Origin: Reyranella sp.
GTDB taxonomy: Bacteria; Pseudomonadota; Alphaproteobacteria; Reyranellales; Reyranellaceae
Assembly: GCA_019750135.1 (NCBI GenBank)
Contig: JAIEOV010000060.1
Span: 1 to 42,153, forward strand
DNA length: 42,153 nt
Direction of reading: 5' to 3'
Position numbers and translations under genes: made by a program. The notes beneath the pieces were generated by a model. It saw nothing but the letters and a program-made list of their open reading frames with translations, was not told the DNA's origin and did not search any database. Positions 28,886 to 37,844 of the stretch are shown here, piece after piece (within the stretch, counting starts at the first letter, position 1; each line of letters starts with the position of its first letter).

Positions 28886-28955
28886 CTGTCACCCCGAGCG
28901 TAGCGAGGGGCCTTTACGGATCAGGAAAGGTCCCTCGCTTCGCTCGGGATGACAG
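28886..28955. repeat. Long intergenic inverted repeat (copy E)
   Basis: CTGTCACCCCGAGCGTAGCGAGGG (28886–28909) is the near-perfect inverted complement of 28932–28955, with an inner CCTTT/AAAGG stem. This GAGCG-AGCGAGG palindrome resembles dispersed repeats seen in many alphaproteobacteria. It stands between the kinase and manC and may end the kinase transcript. Confidence 0.75.
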
Positions 28956-29053
28956 TTGAGTCGCAACGGCGAACCACAGCTTAATCACTGGCTGGCCTGA
29001 TACCGCGCGCCTAGCTTCCGACGCGTTCACGCAGCTTCGGAGCTTCGCAGTTC

Positions 29054-30514
29054 ATGGACACAGTCGGTACGCTCGAGAAGTTCCACGAAGAAGGCTCGGC
29101 GCAGATCCATCCCGTCATCCTCTCCGGCGGCGCGGGAACGCGCCTGTGGCCGTTGTCGCGCGCGTCGTATCCCAAGCAGCTGCTGAAACTCTCGTCTCAG
29201 CGCACGATGCTGCAGGACACCGTGGCGCGCGGATTGATCGACGTCGGCTTCGCCGCGCCGCTTCTCGTCTGCAACGAAGAGCATCGCTTCCTGGTCGACG
29301 ACCAGCTGCAGCAGATCGGCATCAAGCCGCAGGCCATCCTGCTCGAGCCCAAGGCGCGCAATACCGGGCCTGCGATCGCCGCCGCCGCGCTGTGGCTGCT
29401 GGCGCGCGATCCCGATGCGCTGATGCTGGTGCAGCCCTCCGACCATGTCATCGCCTCGCCCGCCGATTTCCATCGTGCCGTGATGCGCGGCCTCGCCGCC
29501 GCGCAGGAAGGCCGGCTGGTCACGTTCGGCATCAAGCCGGTCCGTCCCGACATCGGTTACGGCTACATCCAGAGCGGCGAGGCGCTCGGCAACGAGGACG
29601 TGTTCACCGTCGACCGCTTCGTCGAGAAGCCCGACCGCGACACCGCGCAGCGCTTCGTCGACAGCGGCGCCTTCTTCTGGAACAGCGGCATCTTCCTGTT
29701 GAGCGCCCGCTCCTATCTCGCCGAGCTCGGCCGCATCAATCCCGCCATGCTCGACGCCTGCGAGCGCGCCGTGCGCGACGGCCAGGAGGATCTCGCCTTC
29801 TTCCGCCTCGCCGCCGAGCCGTTCGGCGAGGCGCCGTCGCTGTCGATCGACCATGCCGTCATGGAGCACACCAGCCGTGCCGCGGTCGTGCCGGTCGACA
29901 TGGCATGGAGCGATGTCGGCTCATGGCCTGCCTTGCGCGACATCGCAACCGCCGACGGCGACGGCAACGTCTTGCAGGGCGACGTGCTGGCCGAACGCAC
30001 GACCAACTCCTATGTCCGCAGCGAAGGCCGCCTGGTCGCCGCGGTCGGCCTCGACAACGTCGTCGTGGTCGCAACCGACGATGCGGTGCTGGTGGCAGAC
30101 GCCAATGCGGCAGCCGAGGTCTCCGGCGTCGTCGCCAAGTTGCGCGGCCAGAACCGCAGCGAATCGCAGCAGCATGTCACCTGCCATCGGCCGTGGGGCC
30201 ACTATCGCTCGGTCGATGCCGGCGACCGCTTCCAGGTCAAGCGCATCACCGTGAAGCCGGGCGCCAAGCTCAGCCTGCAGAAGCACTACCACCGCGCCGA
30301 GCACTGGGTGGTCGTCCACGGCACGGCGATCGTGCAGCGCGGCGAGGAGCGCATGCTCGTGCGCGAGAACGAATCCGTCTACATACCGATCGGCACCGAG
30401 CATCGGCTGGAGAACCCCGGCAAGCTGCCGCTCCAGCTGATCGAGGTTCAATCGGGACCCTATCTGGGCGAGGACGACATCGTGCGCGTGTCCGACAATT
30501 ACGGGCGCGTTTGA
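29054..30514 (+). CDS. manC: Mannose-1-phosphate guanylyltransferase / mannose-6-phosphate isomerase
   Basis: 486 residues, the two-domain type II enzyme that makes GDP-mannose. The N-terminal nucleotidyltransferase has PVILSGGAGTRLWPLSR (20–36) with KQLL after it, and FVEKP plus GAFFWNSGIFL further on. The C-terminal cupin (about 375–486) has RPWGHYRSVD, the metal-binding KHYHRAEHW and YIPIGTEHRLEN. It opens the polysaccharide locus. GDP-mannose would serve as donor and, through gmd and the fucose synthase whose end is at 41626, as precursor of GDP-fucose. Confidence 0.95.
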   Translation: MDTVGTLEKFHEEGSAQIHPVILSGGAGTRLWPLSRASYPKQLLKLSSQRTMLQDTVARGLIDVGFAAPLLVCNEEHRFLVDDQLQQIGIKPQAILLEPKARNTGPAIAAAALWLLARDPDALMLVQPSDHVIASPADFHRAVMRGLAAAQEGRLVTFGIKPVRPDIGYGYIQSGEALGNEDVFTVDRFVEKPDRDTAQRFVDSGAFFWNSGIFLLSARSYLAELGRINPAMLDACERAVRDGQEDLAFFRLAAEPFGEAPSLSIDHAVMEHTSRAAVVPVDMAWSDVGSWPALRDIATADGDGNVLQGDVLAERTTNSYVRSEGRLVAAVGLDNVVVVATDDAVLVADANAAAEVSGVVAKLRGQNRSESQQHVTCHRPWGHYRSVDAGDRFQVKRITVKPGAKLSLQKHYHRAEHWVVVHGTAIVQRGEERMLVRENESVYIPIGTEHRLENPGKLPLQLIEVQSGPYLGEDDIVRVSDNYGRV

Positions 30515-30655
30515 GCGGCATTTTCGGCAGATTCCGCGGCCCCGGATTGGTCACACCGGCGCAGCCACGGCAGGGACTATTTGATGAAGGCTCGTCTTCC
30601 TCTCGCTCCGATCCCGGGGCGCGGTTGATGGTCATTCTTACCCACGGGTGATGAC

Positions 30656-31315
30656 ATGTCGGCAGATGCCTCCTCCTCTCTGGTCTCGTTGCGTCGTCGC
30701 GGCCTGTTCGTTGCGATGCTCGCCCTCGCCGCCTGCGAGAGCGATCCCACTCCGATCGTCCATGAAAACGCCAACGCCGATGGCAGCCTGAGCCTCGCTC
30801 CCACCAATACGCCGGGCGGCGGCCGCGGCGGTCCGGGCGTCAGCGGACGCGATCCCGACTACCGCCTGGGCGCCAACGACCGCGTCCGGATCATCGTGTT
30901 CGGCCAGCCGACGCTGACCGGCGAATTCACGCTCGACGGCAACGGCGTGCTGGCCTTCCCGCTGATCGGCAACGTCAACGCCCAGGGCATGAGCACCGGA
31001 CAGCTGCAGCAGACCATCGCGTCACGGCTTGATCCCGACTACCTGCGCAACCCGAGCGTCAGCGCCGAGGTTATCACCCGTCGTCCGTTCTACGTGATCG
31101 GCGAGGTGCAGAAGCCGGGGAACTATCCCTACGTCACCGACATGACGGCGCTACAGGCCGTTGCCATGGCCGGCGGCTACACCTACCGGGCACGCCAGAA
31201 CAACCTCTATCTCAAGCGCCTCGACGCGAACGGCCGCATGGTCCGCGTCGCCGCTACGCCGGAGACCAGGATCCGGCCGGGCGACACGGTCGAAATCAAG
31301 GAACGGTATTTCTGA
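30656..31315 (+). CDS. Wza-like polysaccharide export lipoprotein
   Basis: 219 residues with a lipoprotein signal (MLALAAC, Cys27). The Poly_export domain starts at DYRLGANDRVRIIVFGQPTL and is followed by an SLBB domain (RRPFYVIGEVQKPGNYPYV, about 142–160). It is shorter than E. coli Wza (about 380), as in many alphaproteobacterial export proteins, so it has fewer periplasmic domains. Its stop overlaps the next start by one base, coupling it to the Wzc-like partner of the export channel. Confidence 0.93.
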   Translation: MSADASSSLVSLRRRGLFVAMLALAACESDPTPIVHENANADGSLSLAPTNTPGGGRGGPGVSGRDPDYRLGANDRVRIIVFGQPTLTGEFTLDGNGVLAFPLIGNVNAQGMSTGQLQQTIASRLDPDYLRNPSVSAEVITRRPFYVIGEVQKPGNYPYVTDMTALQAVAMAGGYTYRARQNNLYLKRLDANGRMVRVAATPETRIRPGDTVEIKERYF

Positions 31316-33609
31316 TGGCCTACGCCCAGGACGTCCCGCCCGCCCGCCGACGCGTGGCGTTGCGGACGGTACCGCCCTCGCCGCACTACCTGGCGGCGGA
31401 GCCGGTCGCGCGTCTTGCGGCACCCGCCGAGGAGCAGAGCTTCCTCGAGACCTTGCGCAAGCTGTGGCGCCATCGCCTGCTGATCGCCGCCTGCACGGTC
31501 GTGCTGGGCGGCGCGGCGATCACGGCGGCGTGGCTGATGCCCTCCTACTATGTCTCCGAGGCGCGCGTGCTGGTCGGCGTGCAGAGCCCCCGCCTGCCCA
31601 ACGTCGAATCGATCATCGCCGACGTCAGCCCCGACGCCGAGCGGGTGCAGAACGAAGGCTTCATCCTGCAATCGCGCAACATAGCCAAGCAGGTGATCGA
31701 TCAGCTGAAGCTGCGCGAGAATCCCGAATACAATCCCGAGCTGGCACCGCCGTCGCTGTGGGCGCGACTCAATCCGATGCAGTACCTGCCGGTGCAGCTC
31801 ACGGCCTGGCTCGATCGCCAGACGACGCCGACCAAGAAGGTCGAGCCGATCAAGGACCCATCCAACGCCGACGACCGCACGATCGATGCCCTGCTGGGGC
31901 ACATCGACGTCTCGACGCTCGGCCGTTCGCACGTGCTGAGCGTCAAGGCCGAATCGCGCAATCCGCAGACCGCATCCGCCATCGCCAACGCGCTGGCCGA
32001 GCGCTATCTCGAATACCAGCGCCGCGACAAGATCGAGTCGATGGATCGCGTCGACAAGTTCCTGATGGGGCGCGTCGCCGAGCTGCGCGAGGCGGTGCGC
32101 AAGTCCGACCAGGCCGTCGAGGACTACCGGCGTGCGAACGACCTCTACAAGAGCTCCAGCTCGGGCGGCGTCACCAGCCAGCAGCTCACCGAGCTCAACA
32201 CCCAGCTTCTCGCTGCACAGACTGCGAAGGCGGAGGCCGATTCACGGCTCAAGGAAGCCCAGGAGATGCGCAAGGGCGGCCTCAACAGCGAGAGCGTGCC
32301 CGAGGTGCTGCGCTCACCGCTGATCTCCGCGCTGAGGTCGCAGCAGGCCGACGCCGACCGCAAGGCCGCCGAACTGCAGGCAACCTATGGGCCGCGCCAT
32401 CCCTCGATGCTCAACGCCCGTTCCGAGAGCGGCAACATCCAGGCCCGCATCAGCACCGAGGTCGCCAAGATCATCGACGGCCTCGGCCGAGAGGCGCGCA
32501 CCGCCGACGCCCGCTACCAGGCGCTGGCCCAGAACTTCGAGACGCTGAAGAAGCAGATGGGCTCGGTCAATGACAAGGCCATCGGTCTCGAAGCGCTTGA
32601 GCGCGACGCCGTGGTCAACCGCAACCTGCTCGAGGCCATGCTGCTGCGCGCCAAGCAGAGCACCGGCGCCGAGGACATCATGACGGCCAACGCCAAGCTC
32701 GTCTCGCCGGCCTCACCCCCACAGGCGCCGAGCTATCCGCCGAAGGCGCTGCTGGCGCTGCTGGGCGTCGCCGGCGGCCTGATGGTCGGCGTCACCGTCG
32801 CCCTGCTGCGCGAAGGCGGCGACCACACCTTCCGCCGCGCCGAACAGATCGAGGCCCTCACCGGCCTGCCGGTCATGGCCATGGTGCCGCAGGTCGCGGG
32901 CCGCAATCAGCCCGCCATGCAGGTGCTGCGCCAGCCGACCTCGGCCTATAGCGAGGCCTTGCGGCGTCTGCATATCGGCGTCGAGCTGTCGGAGACCGCG
33001 AACTCGCCCAAGACCATCCTGATCAGCTCGGCGACGCCGTCGGAGGGCAAGTCGGTGATGGTGGCCTCGCTCGGCCGGTTGCTGGCCAGCAACGGCAAGC
33101 GCGTGCTGCTGATCGATTGCGACTGGCGCAGCCCGCGCCTGCACCAGATCTTCCGCTGCTCCAACCGCGATGGCCTCGCAAGCCTGCTGGTCGACAAGGA
33201 ATCGGATCTCGAGAACACCATCCATCACGACGCGCTGTCCGGCGTCGACGTGATGCCGTCCGGCGCGTGGAGCCCGCGTTCGGCCCACCTGCTGAGCTCC
33301 GATCGCATGCGCCACCTGCTCGAGGCGCTGGAGCAGCACTACGAGTTCATCATCCTCGACACGCCGCCCGCCCTGGTGACGGCCGACGTGCTGGCGCTGA
33401 GCCGCCTGGTCGAGAAGGTCGTGTTCGTCGTGCGCTGGGGCCACACGCGCCAGGAGGCCGTTCTCGAGGCGCTGAAGCAGATCGTCGATGCCCAGGGCGA
33501 CGTGGCCGGCGTGGTGATGTCGCGGGTCGTCTCCAAGCAGTACCGCCAGTACGCCTACGGCGATCCGTTCTTCGAGGCCAAGCGCAGCGGTGCCGGCGCC
33601 CGAAGCTGA
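31315..33609 (+). CDS. Wzc/ExoP-like chain-length determinant and BY-tyrosine kinase
   Basis: 764 residues. Wzz domain with two membrane helices (about 52–72 and 475–495) and a coiled-coil periplasmic part. The C-terminal kinase has Walker A ATPSEGKS (about 573–580), Walker A' LLIDCDWRSP (about 598) and Walker B FIILDTPP (about 677). The tail has a tyrosine cluster (YRQYAYGD) for autophosphorylation. It controls polymer length and export with the Wza-like protein, starting at the overlapping TGATG. Confidence 0.94.
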   Translation: MAYAQDVPPARRRVALRTVPPSPHYLAAEPVARLAAPAEEQSFLETLRKLWRHRLLIAACTVVLGGAAITAAWLMPSYYVSEARVLVGVQSPRLPNVESIIADVSPDAERVQNEGFILQSRNIAKQVIDQLKLRENPEYNPELAPPSLWARLNPMQYLPVQLTAWLDRQTTPTKKVEPIKDPSNADDRTIDALLGHIDVSTLGRSHVLSVKAESRNPQTASAIANALAERYLEYQRRDKIESMDRVDKFLMGRVAELREAVRKSDQAVEDYRRANDLYKSSSSGGVTSQQLTELNTQLLAAQTAKAEADSRLKEAQEMRKGGLNSESVPEVLRSPLISALRSQQADADRKAAELQATYGPRHPSMLNARSESGNIQARISTEVAKIIDGLGREARTADARYQALAQNFETLKKQMGSVNDKAIGLEALERDAVVNRNLLEAMLLRAKQSTGAEDIMTANAKLVSPASPPQAPSYPPKALLALLGVAGGLMVGVTVALLREGGDHTFRRAEQIEALTGLPVMAMVPQVAGRNQPAMQVLRQPTSAYSEALRRLHIGVELSETANSPKTILISSATPSEGKSVMVASLGRLLASNGKRVLLIDCDWRSPRLHQIFRCSNRDGLASLLVDKESDLENTIHHDALSGVDVMPSGAWSPRSAHLLSSDRMRHLLEALEQHYEFIILDTPPALVTADVLALSRLVEKVVFVVRWGHTRQEAVLEALKQIVDAQGDVAGVVMSRVVSKQYRQYAYGDPFFEAKRSGAGARS

Positions 33610-33611
33610 CC

Positions 33612-34832
33612 ATGACCGATCCATCAAGCGTCCTGTTCGTCTCCCGCTACTACTGGCCGGAGCTGATCGGCTCCGCGCCCTTCAGTACCGACATCGCCGA
33701 ATGGCTGGCCGCCCGCGGCCGGCCGACGACGGTGGTCAGCGGCCTGCCGCATTACCCGCATGACGACGTCTTTCCCGCCTACCGCGACGGGCGCTGCCGG
33801 CGCGAAACGGTGTGCGGCGTCGCTGTCGAACGGCTGAGCGCCGGCCCGCCGCGCGGCGGATCGGCCGCCGCGCGCATCGCCAACGAGGCCGAGTTCCTGC
33901 TGCGCGGCCTGGCAACGCTGGCCACCGGCCGAGTCAGGCGGCATCCGGTCGTGCTCGCCCTCTGCCCGTCGATCCTGAGCGTGGCCCTGGGCGTGGCGGC
34001 GCGGCGCCGCGGCGGCGTCTGCGTCGCGGTCGTGCATGACATCCAGTCCGGCCTGGCCGAGAAGCTCGGCATGGGCGGCAGCCGCCTGGGCCGGCTCATG
34101 CGGGCGGCCGAGCGCTCGATCCTCAATCGCACCGATCTCGTCGCCGTCCTGTCGTCCGAGATGAAGGATCAGCTGCGCAACATCGGCGTCACCGTGCCCA
34201 TCGAGGTCATCCCGCTGTGGGTCGACACCGACCATATCCAGGAGGCGGCCCCTGCCGTCGCCCGGTCGGGCGTAAGGGTGCTCTACAGCGGCAATCTCGG
34301 CCGCAAGCAGGGCCTTGGTCAGGTCGTGGAGCTGGCCCGCGAGCTCGCCGACCGGCGGCTCGATATCGAGATCGTGCTGCGCGGCAACGGCAACCAGGCC
34401 GGCGAGCTTCTGGGGCAGATCAAGAGCCTCGGCCTCACCAACATCCAGCTGGCCGAGCTGCAGCCCAACGAGGCGCTCGGCACGGCGCTGGCCGCGGGCG
34501 ACATCCACCTCGTGCCGCAGCGGCCCGACGCGGCGGCGTTCGCCGTCCCCTCGAAGGTCTTCAACATCATGGCGGTCGGCCGGCCCTTCGTGGCGACGGC
34601 CCTGCCGGACAGCGTGCTGTGGCGCCTGCAGCACCAGAGCGGCGCCTTCCTGTGCGTGCCGCCCGACGACCCGCCGACCTTCGCCGAGGCCGTGATCCGG
34701 CTGGCCGACGACAGCCGCCTGCGCCAGGAGCTCGGCCGGCGCGGCCGCGAATTCGTCGAGGCAAACTATGCGAAACCGCGCATCCTCGGCCATCTGGTGG
34801 AACGGCTCGATGCCATCGTCGCCGCGAAGTAA
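33612..34832 (+). CDS. WcaI-like glycosyltransferase family 4
   Basis: 406 residues from the ATG at 33612, two bases after the previous stop; frame upstream of that is antecedent to the gene. The N-terminus SVLFVSRYYWPELIGSAPFS and GLPHYP match the WcaI type, and the C-terminal GT-B half has VLYSGNLGRKQGL and VPQRPDAAAFAVPSK then NIMAVGRPFVA, where the nucleotide-sugar binds. It probably adds one sugar of the repeat unit; donor unknown. Confidence 0.9.
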   Translation: MTDPSSVLFVSRYYWPELIGSAPFSTDIAEWLAARGRPTTVVSGLPHYPHDDVFPAYRDGRCRRETVCGVAVERLSAGPPRGGSAAARIANEAEFLLRGLATLATGRVRRHPVVLALCPSILSVALGVAARRRGGVCVAVVHDIQSGLAEKLGMGGSRLGRLMRAAERSILNRTDLVAVLSSEMKDQLRNIGVTVPIEVIPLWVDTDHIQEAAPAVARSGVRVLYSGNLGRKQGLGQVVELARELADRRLDIEIVLRGNGNQAGELLGQIKSLGLTNIQLAELQPNEALGTALAAGDIHLVPQRPDAAAFAVPSKVFNIMAVGRPFVATALPDSVLWRLQHQSGAFLCVPPDDPPTFAEAVIRLADDSRLRQELGRRGREFVEANYAKPRILGHLVERLDAIVAAK

Positions 34833-36042
34833 GCGCGAGATCCTGGTCTTCGAGCCCGATGTCGAAGGCCATTCGCAGGAGTGGCTGCAGCATCTGGTCG
34901 ATTTCGTCGCCGACAACGACCGGACGGCGGCGATCGCCGTGCTGGCGCCCCCGGCCTTGTGCGTGACGCTGTCGCGCGCGATGCCCATCGTCGCCGACGG
35001 CCGCATCCGCTTCATCGCCATGACACCGCGCGAGGTGAAGCTGTGCGGCCATCGCTCGCTGTCGCTGGCGGCCTTTGCCCGCTGGTGGGTGATGCGGCGC
35101 TATCTCAGGCGCAGCGGCGCCGACATGGGTTTCTTCCTCTGCCTCGATCTGCTCAGCCTGCCGCTCGCTTTCGGGCTCGGCACGAACGGCAAGCCGCTGG
35201 CCGGCATCCTGTTCCGGCCCTCCGTGCATTATGCGGCGTTGGGCGACTATCGGCCCGGTCTGGGCGAGCGGCTGCGCGACCTGCGCAAGGACCTGCTCTA
35301 TCGCCTGATGCTGCGCAATCCAGCGGTGGCGTCGATCCTGTCCCTCGATCCGTTCTTTCCGACCCATGCGGCCGACCACTATCGTCACGGCGGCAAGGTG
35401 CACGCACTTCCCGATCCGGCACATCCGGCGGCCGAGACGGCCCGGATTGCGGCGACGAGCGTCGTGCCGCCGGATCGCGTCGCCTTCCTGCTGTTCGGCT
35501 ATCTGACCGAGCGCAAGGGGCCGCTGATGGTGCTCGACGCGCTGCGCCTGCTGCCACAGCACATCGCCGCACGCGTCGCCGTGCTGTTCGCCGGCCGCGT
35601 CGATCCCGCGATCCGCGACGCCATCGAGAGCCGCCGCGAGGCGCTGGCGCGCGAGCAGCCCGACCTGTGGCTCCGTATCGACGATCGCCGACTCGATCAG
35701 GCCGAGCTCGACGGTCTCGTCACGCAGAGTGCGGTGATCCTGGCGCCGTATCAGCGCTTCGTCGGCTCGAGCGGCGTGCTCTTGTGGGCGGCGCGCGCCG
35801 GACGGCCGGTGCTGGCCCAGTCGTTCGGCCTGGTCGGCCGCCTGACGCGCGATCATCGCCTCGGCCGCGTCGCCGATTCGTCGGATCCGGTAAAACTTGC
35901 GGCAGAAATACAGCGCATGGTCGAGGGCGGTCCGCAGAGCTTCATCGATCTGTCGTTGGCCGCCGACTTCGCCGCATCACGCACCCCGCAGCGCTTCGCG
36001 TCGCAAGTGATGGCGTGCGCGGACGATGGTGTCGTGATTTAG
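34810..36042 (+). CDS. Glycosyltransferase (GT-B type)
   Basis: 410 residues from the ATG at 34810 (GGAACGG upstream), overlapping the previous gene by 23 bases; an upstream ATG at 34768 is less likely because its first residues look non-native. It opens with EILVFEPDVEGHSQEWLQHL. The C-terminal half shows VAFLLFGYLTERKGPLMVLDAL and, near the end, APYQRFVGSSGVLLWAARAG, typical of GT1/GT4 folds. Part of the polysaccharide assembly operon; linkage and donor unknown. Confidence 0.85.
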   Translation: MPSSPRSKREILVFEPDVEGHSQEWLQHLVDFVADNDRTAAIAVLAPPALCVTLSRAMPIVADGRIRFIAMTPREVKLCGHRSLSLAAFARWWVMRRYLRRSGADMGFFLCLDLLSLPLAFGLGTNGKPLAGILFRPSVHYAALGDYRPGLGERLRDLRKDLLYRLMLRNPAVASILSLDPFFPTHAADHYRHGGKVHALPDPAHPAAETARIAATSVVPPDRVAFLLFGYLTERKGPLMVLDALRLLPQHIAARVAVLFAGRVDPAIRDAIESRREALAREQPDLWLRIDDRRLDQAELDGLVTQSAVILAPYQRFVGSSGVLLWAARAGRPVLAQSFGLVGRLTRDHRLGRVADSSDPVKLAAEIQRMVEGGPQSFIDLSLAADFAASRTPQRFASQVMACADDGVVI

Positions 36043-36052
36043 ACTCATTCAC

Positions 36053-36187
36053 CGCTGGGAGCGCGCCACTCCAGGGGCGCGTCTTCGGAGCGCGGACCTC
36101 CAGGTCCGCATCATGGATCATGAGCGGACCTGGAGGTCCGCGCTCCGGCAAGACGATGAGCGCCCCTGGAGTGGCGCGCTCCCAGCG
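36053..36187. repeat. Compound palindromic repeat (copy C)
   Basis: The element is an overall inverted repeat. The left edge CGCTGGGAGCGCGCCACTCC is mirrored at the right edge (GGAGTGGCGCGCTCCCAGCG, ending at 36187), with an inner pair GCGGACCTCCAGGTCCGC and GCGGACCTGGAGGTCCGC. It shares CTCCAG-centred modules with copies A, B and D and separates two co-directional glycan genes. Confidence 0.85.
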
Positions 36188-36332
36188 ATGAATCGAGCCG
36201 CCTCAGCATGATCACAGGACGCCAAATGGCGTCCCAGCTTGATCACAACACCGTCCGCAGGTGGCGTGGAGAATCGCTCCTATCTTGAGTGCACGGCCAT
36301 TTCGATGGCCGCACAGTCTGCGGAGAGTCCTC
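36188..36332 (+). other. Leader region with two hairpins before the sugar-1-phosphate transferase gene
   Basis: GGACGCC/GGCGTCC with an AAAT loop lies near 36213–36230. CGGCCAT/ATGGCCG with a TTCG tetraloop lies at 36294–36311, just before the ribosome site (GGAGAG) of the gene starting at 36333. Either could tune translation. Confidence 0.4.
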
Positions 36333-37844
36333 ATGAAGCGTGGCGTCCTGGCGAGATCGAGCGCGCTCGATCTCGAACAACCAACCGGCAGCGACCGCGA
36401 CGGCAACGTCGCGATCGTCGACTGGGACGCCGGTCCGCCGCGCCAGGGCCGCAGCGTTTCGGAGTCCGTCGTCTGCCGGTTCATCGCCGCCATCGACGTC
36501 GCCGCCAGCCTGGGCGCCGGCGCAGCCGCGCTTCACCTCGACACGTCGACCATCGACTGGCGCCTGGAAGGCCTCGTCGTGCTGCTGGGCGCATTGCTCG
36601 CCAGCAACTTTCTGCGCCTCACCGGCGCCTATCGCTTTCGCACGTTCAGCGATCTCGGCTCGAGCATCGGCCGTGCGCTGCTCGGCTGGCTGCTGACCCT
36701 GGCCACGCTGTTCCTCGCCGCCTATTTCTTCGAACCGATCACCGCCACCAAGGGCCCGTGGATCGCCCTGTGGTTCTCGCTGGGCGCCGCCGCGATCGTG
36801 GCGAGCCGCATCGTGCTCAACCGCCAGGTCAAGACCTGGCAGCGCGCCGGCCGACTCGGCGAGCTCGTTGCCGTCATCGGCTCTGGTCCCATGGCCCAGC
36901 GGCTGCTGCGCGGCCTCAACACCGCGTCTGGCGCCCCGCGCATCCTCGGCGTCTATGACGACGCTGCCGCTTCCCTGCCGCGGCGCTGCATGGGCCACGC
37001 CATCCTGGGTTCGGTCGACGACCTGGTGCGCGACGTTCGCCTCTACGGCATCGACACTGTCATCGTCGCGTTGCCGCCGGCCGCCGAGCACCAGCTCGTC
37101 GAGACGCTGAACAAGCTGACGGTGGTGCCTGTCGACGTCCGCCTCTGCCCCGGAGAGTTCGCGCTGCGCCTGGGCAACGTCCAGGCCAGCCACATCGGCG
37201 GCCACACCTTCCTCAACGTCATCGATCGACCGCTGCGCGACTGGCGGTGGGTCGCCAAGTCGGTCGAGGACCGCATCCTCGGCGCCCTGATCCTGGCGGC
37301 GATCTCGCCGATCATGCTTGCGATTGCGCTGCTCATCCGGCTCGACAGCCCCGGCCCGGTGCTGTTCCGCCAGAAGCGCTACGGTTTCAACAACGAGCTG
37401 ATCGAGGTGCTGAAGTTCCGCACCATGTATCAGGAGCGGAGTGACGCCAACGGCGAGCAACTCACGCAACGCAACGACCCGCGCATCACCCGCGTTGGCG
37501 CGTTCCTGAGGCGCACCAGCCTCGACGAGCTGCCGCAGTTCCTGAACGTGGTGCGCGGCGAGATGTCGATCGTCGGACCCCGGCCACACGCCATTTCGGC
37601 CAAGGCCGGCCCCCTTCTCTACCAGGAGGCCGTCAAGCACTACGATTCACGCCACCGGGTGAAGCCGGGCATCACGGGATGGGCGCAGGTCAACGGCTGG
37701 CGTGGTGAGACCAACACTCTCGAGCAGATACGGAAGCGTGTAGAGCATGACCTTTACTACATCGAGCATTGGTCGATCGCCCTCGACCTCCGCATTATCG
37801 CCCGGACGGTCGTCGGCGGCTTCACCGGCCACAACGCGTTCTGA
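36333..37844 (+). CDS. Undecaprenyl-phosphate sugar-1-phosphate transferase (WcaJ type)
   Basis: 503 residues from the ATG at 36333 (GGAGAG upstream). Several N-terminal membrane helices and a CoA-binding-like domain (about 175–290) precede the catalytic bacterial sugar transferase domain: ILAAISPIMLAIALLIRLDS, KFRTMY, RTSLDELPQFLNVVRGEMS, VGPRP and the C-terminal VKPGITGWAQVNGWRGE. It loads the first sugar phosphate onto the lipid carrier and so starts repeat-unit synthesis. The sugar (probably glucose or galactose) cannot be told from sequence. Confidence 0.93.
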   Translation: MKRGVLARSSALDLEQPTGSDRDGNVAIVDWDAGPPRQGRSVSESVVCRFIAAIDVAASLGAGAAALHLDTSTIDWRLEGLVVLLGALLASNFLRLTGAYRFRTFSDLGSSIGRALLGWLLTLATLFLAAYFFEPITATKGPWIALWFSLGAAAIVASRIVLNRQVKTWQRAGRLGELVAVIGSGPMAQRLLRGLNTASGAPRILGVYDDAAASLPRRCMGHAILGSVDDLVRDVRLYGIDTVIVALPPAAEHQLVETLNKLTVVPVDVRLCPGEFALRLGNVQASHIGGHTFLNVIDRPLRDWRWVAKSVEDRILGALILAAISPIMLAIALLIRLDSPGPVLFRQKRYGFNNELIEVLKFRTMYQERSDANGEQLTQRNDPRITRVGAFLRRTSLDELPQFLNVVRGEMSIVGPRPHAISAKAGPLLYQEAVKHYDSRHRVKPGITGWAQVNGWRGETNTLEQIRKRVEHDLYYIEHWSIALDLRIIARTVVGGFTGHNAF

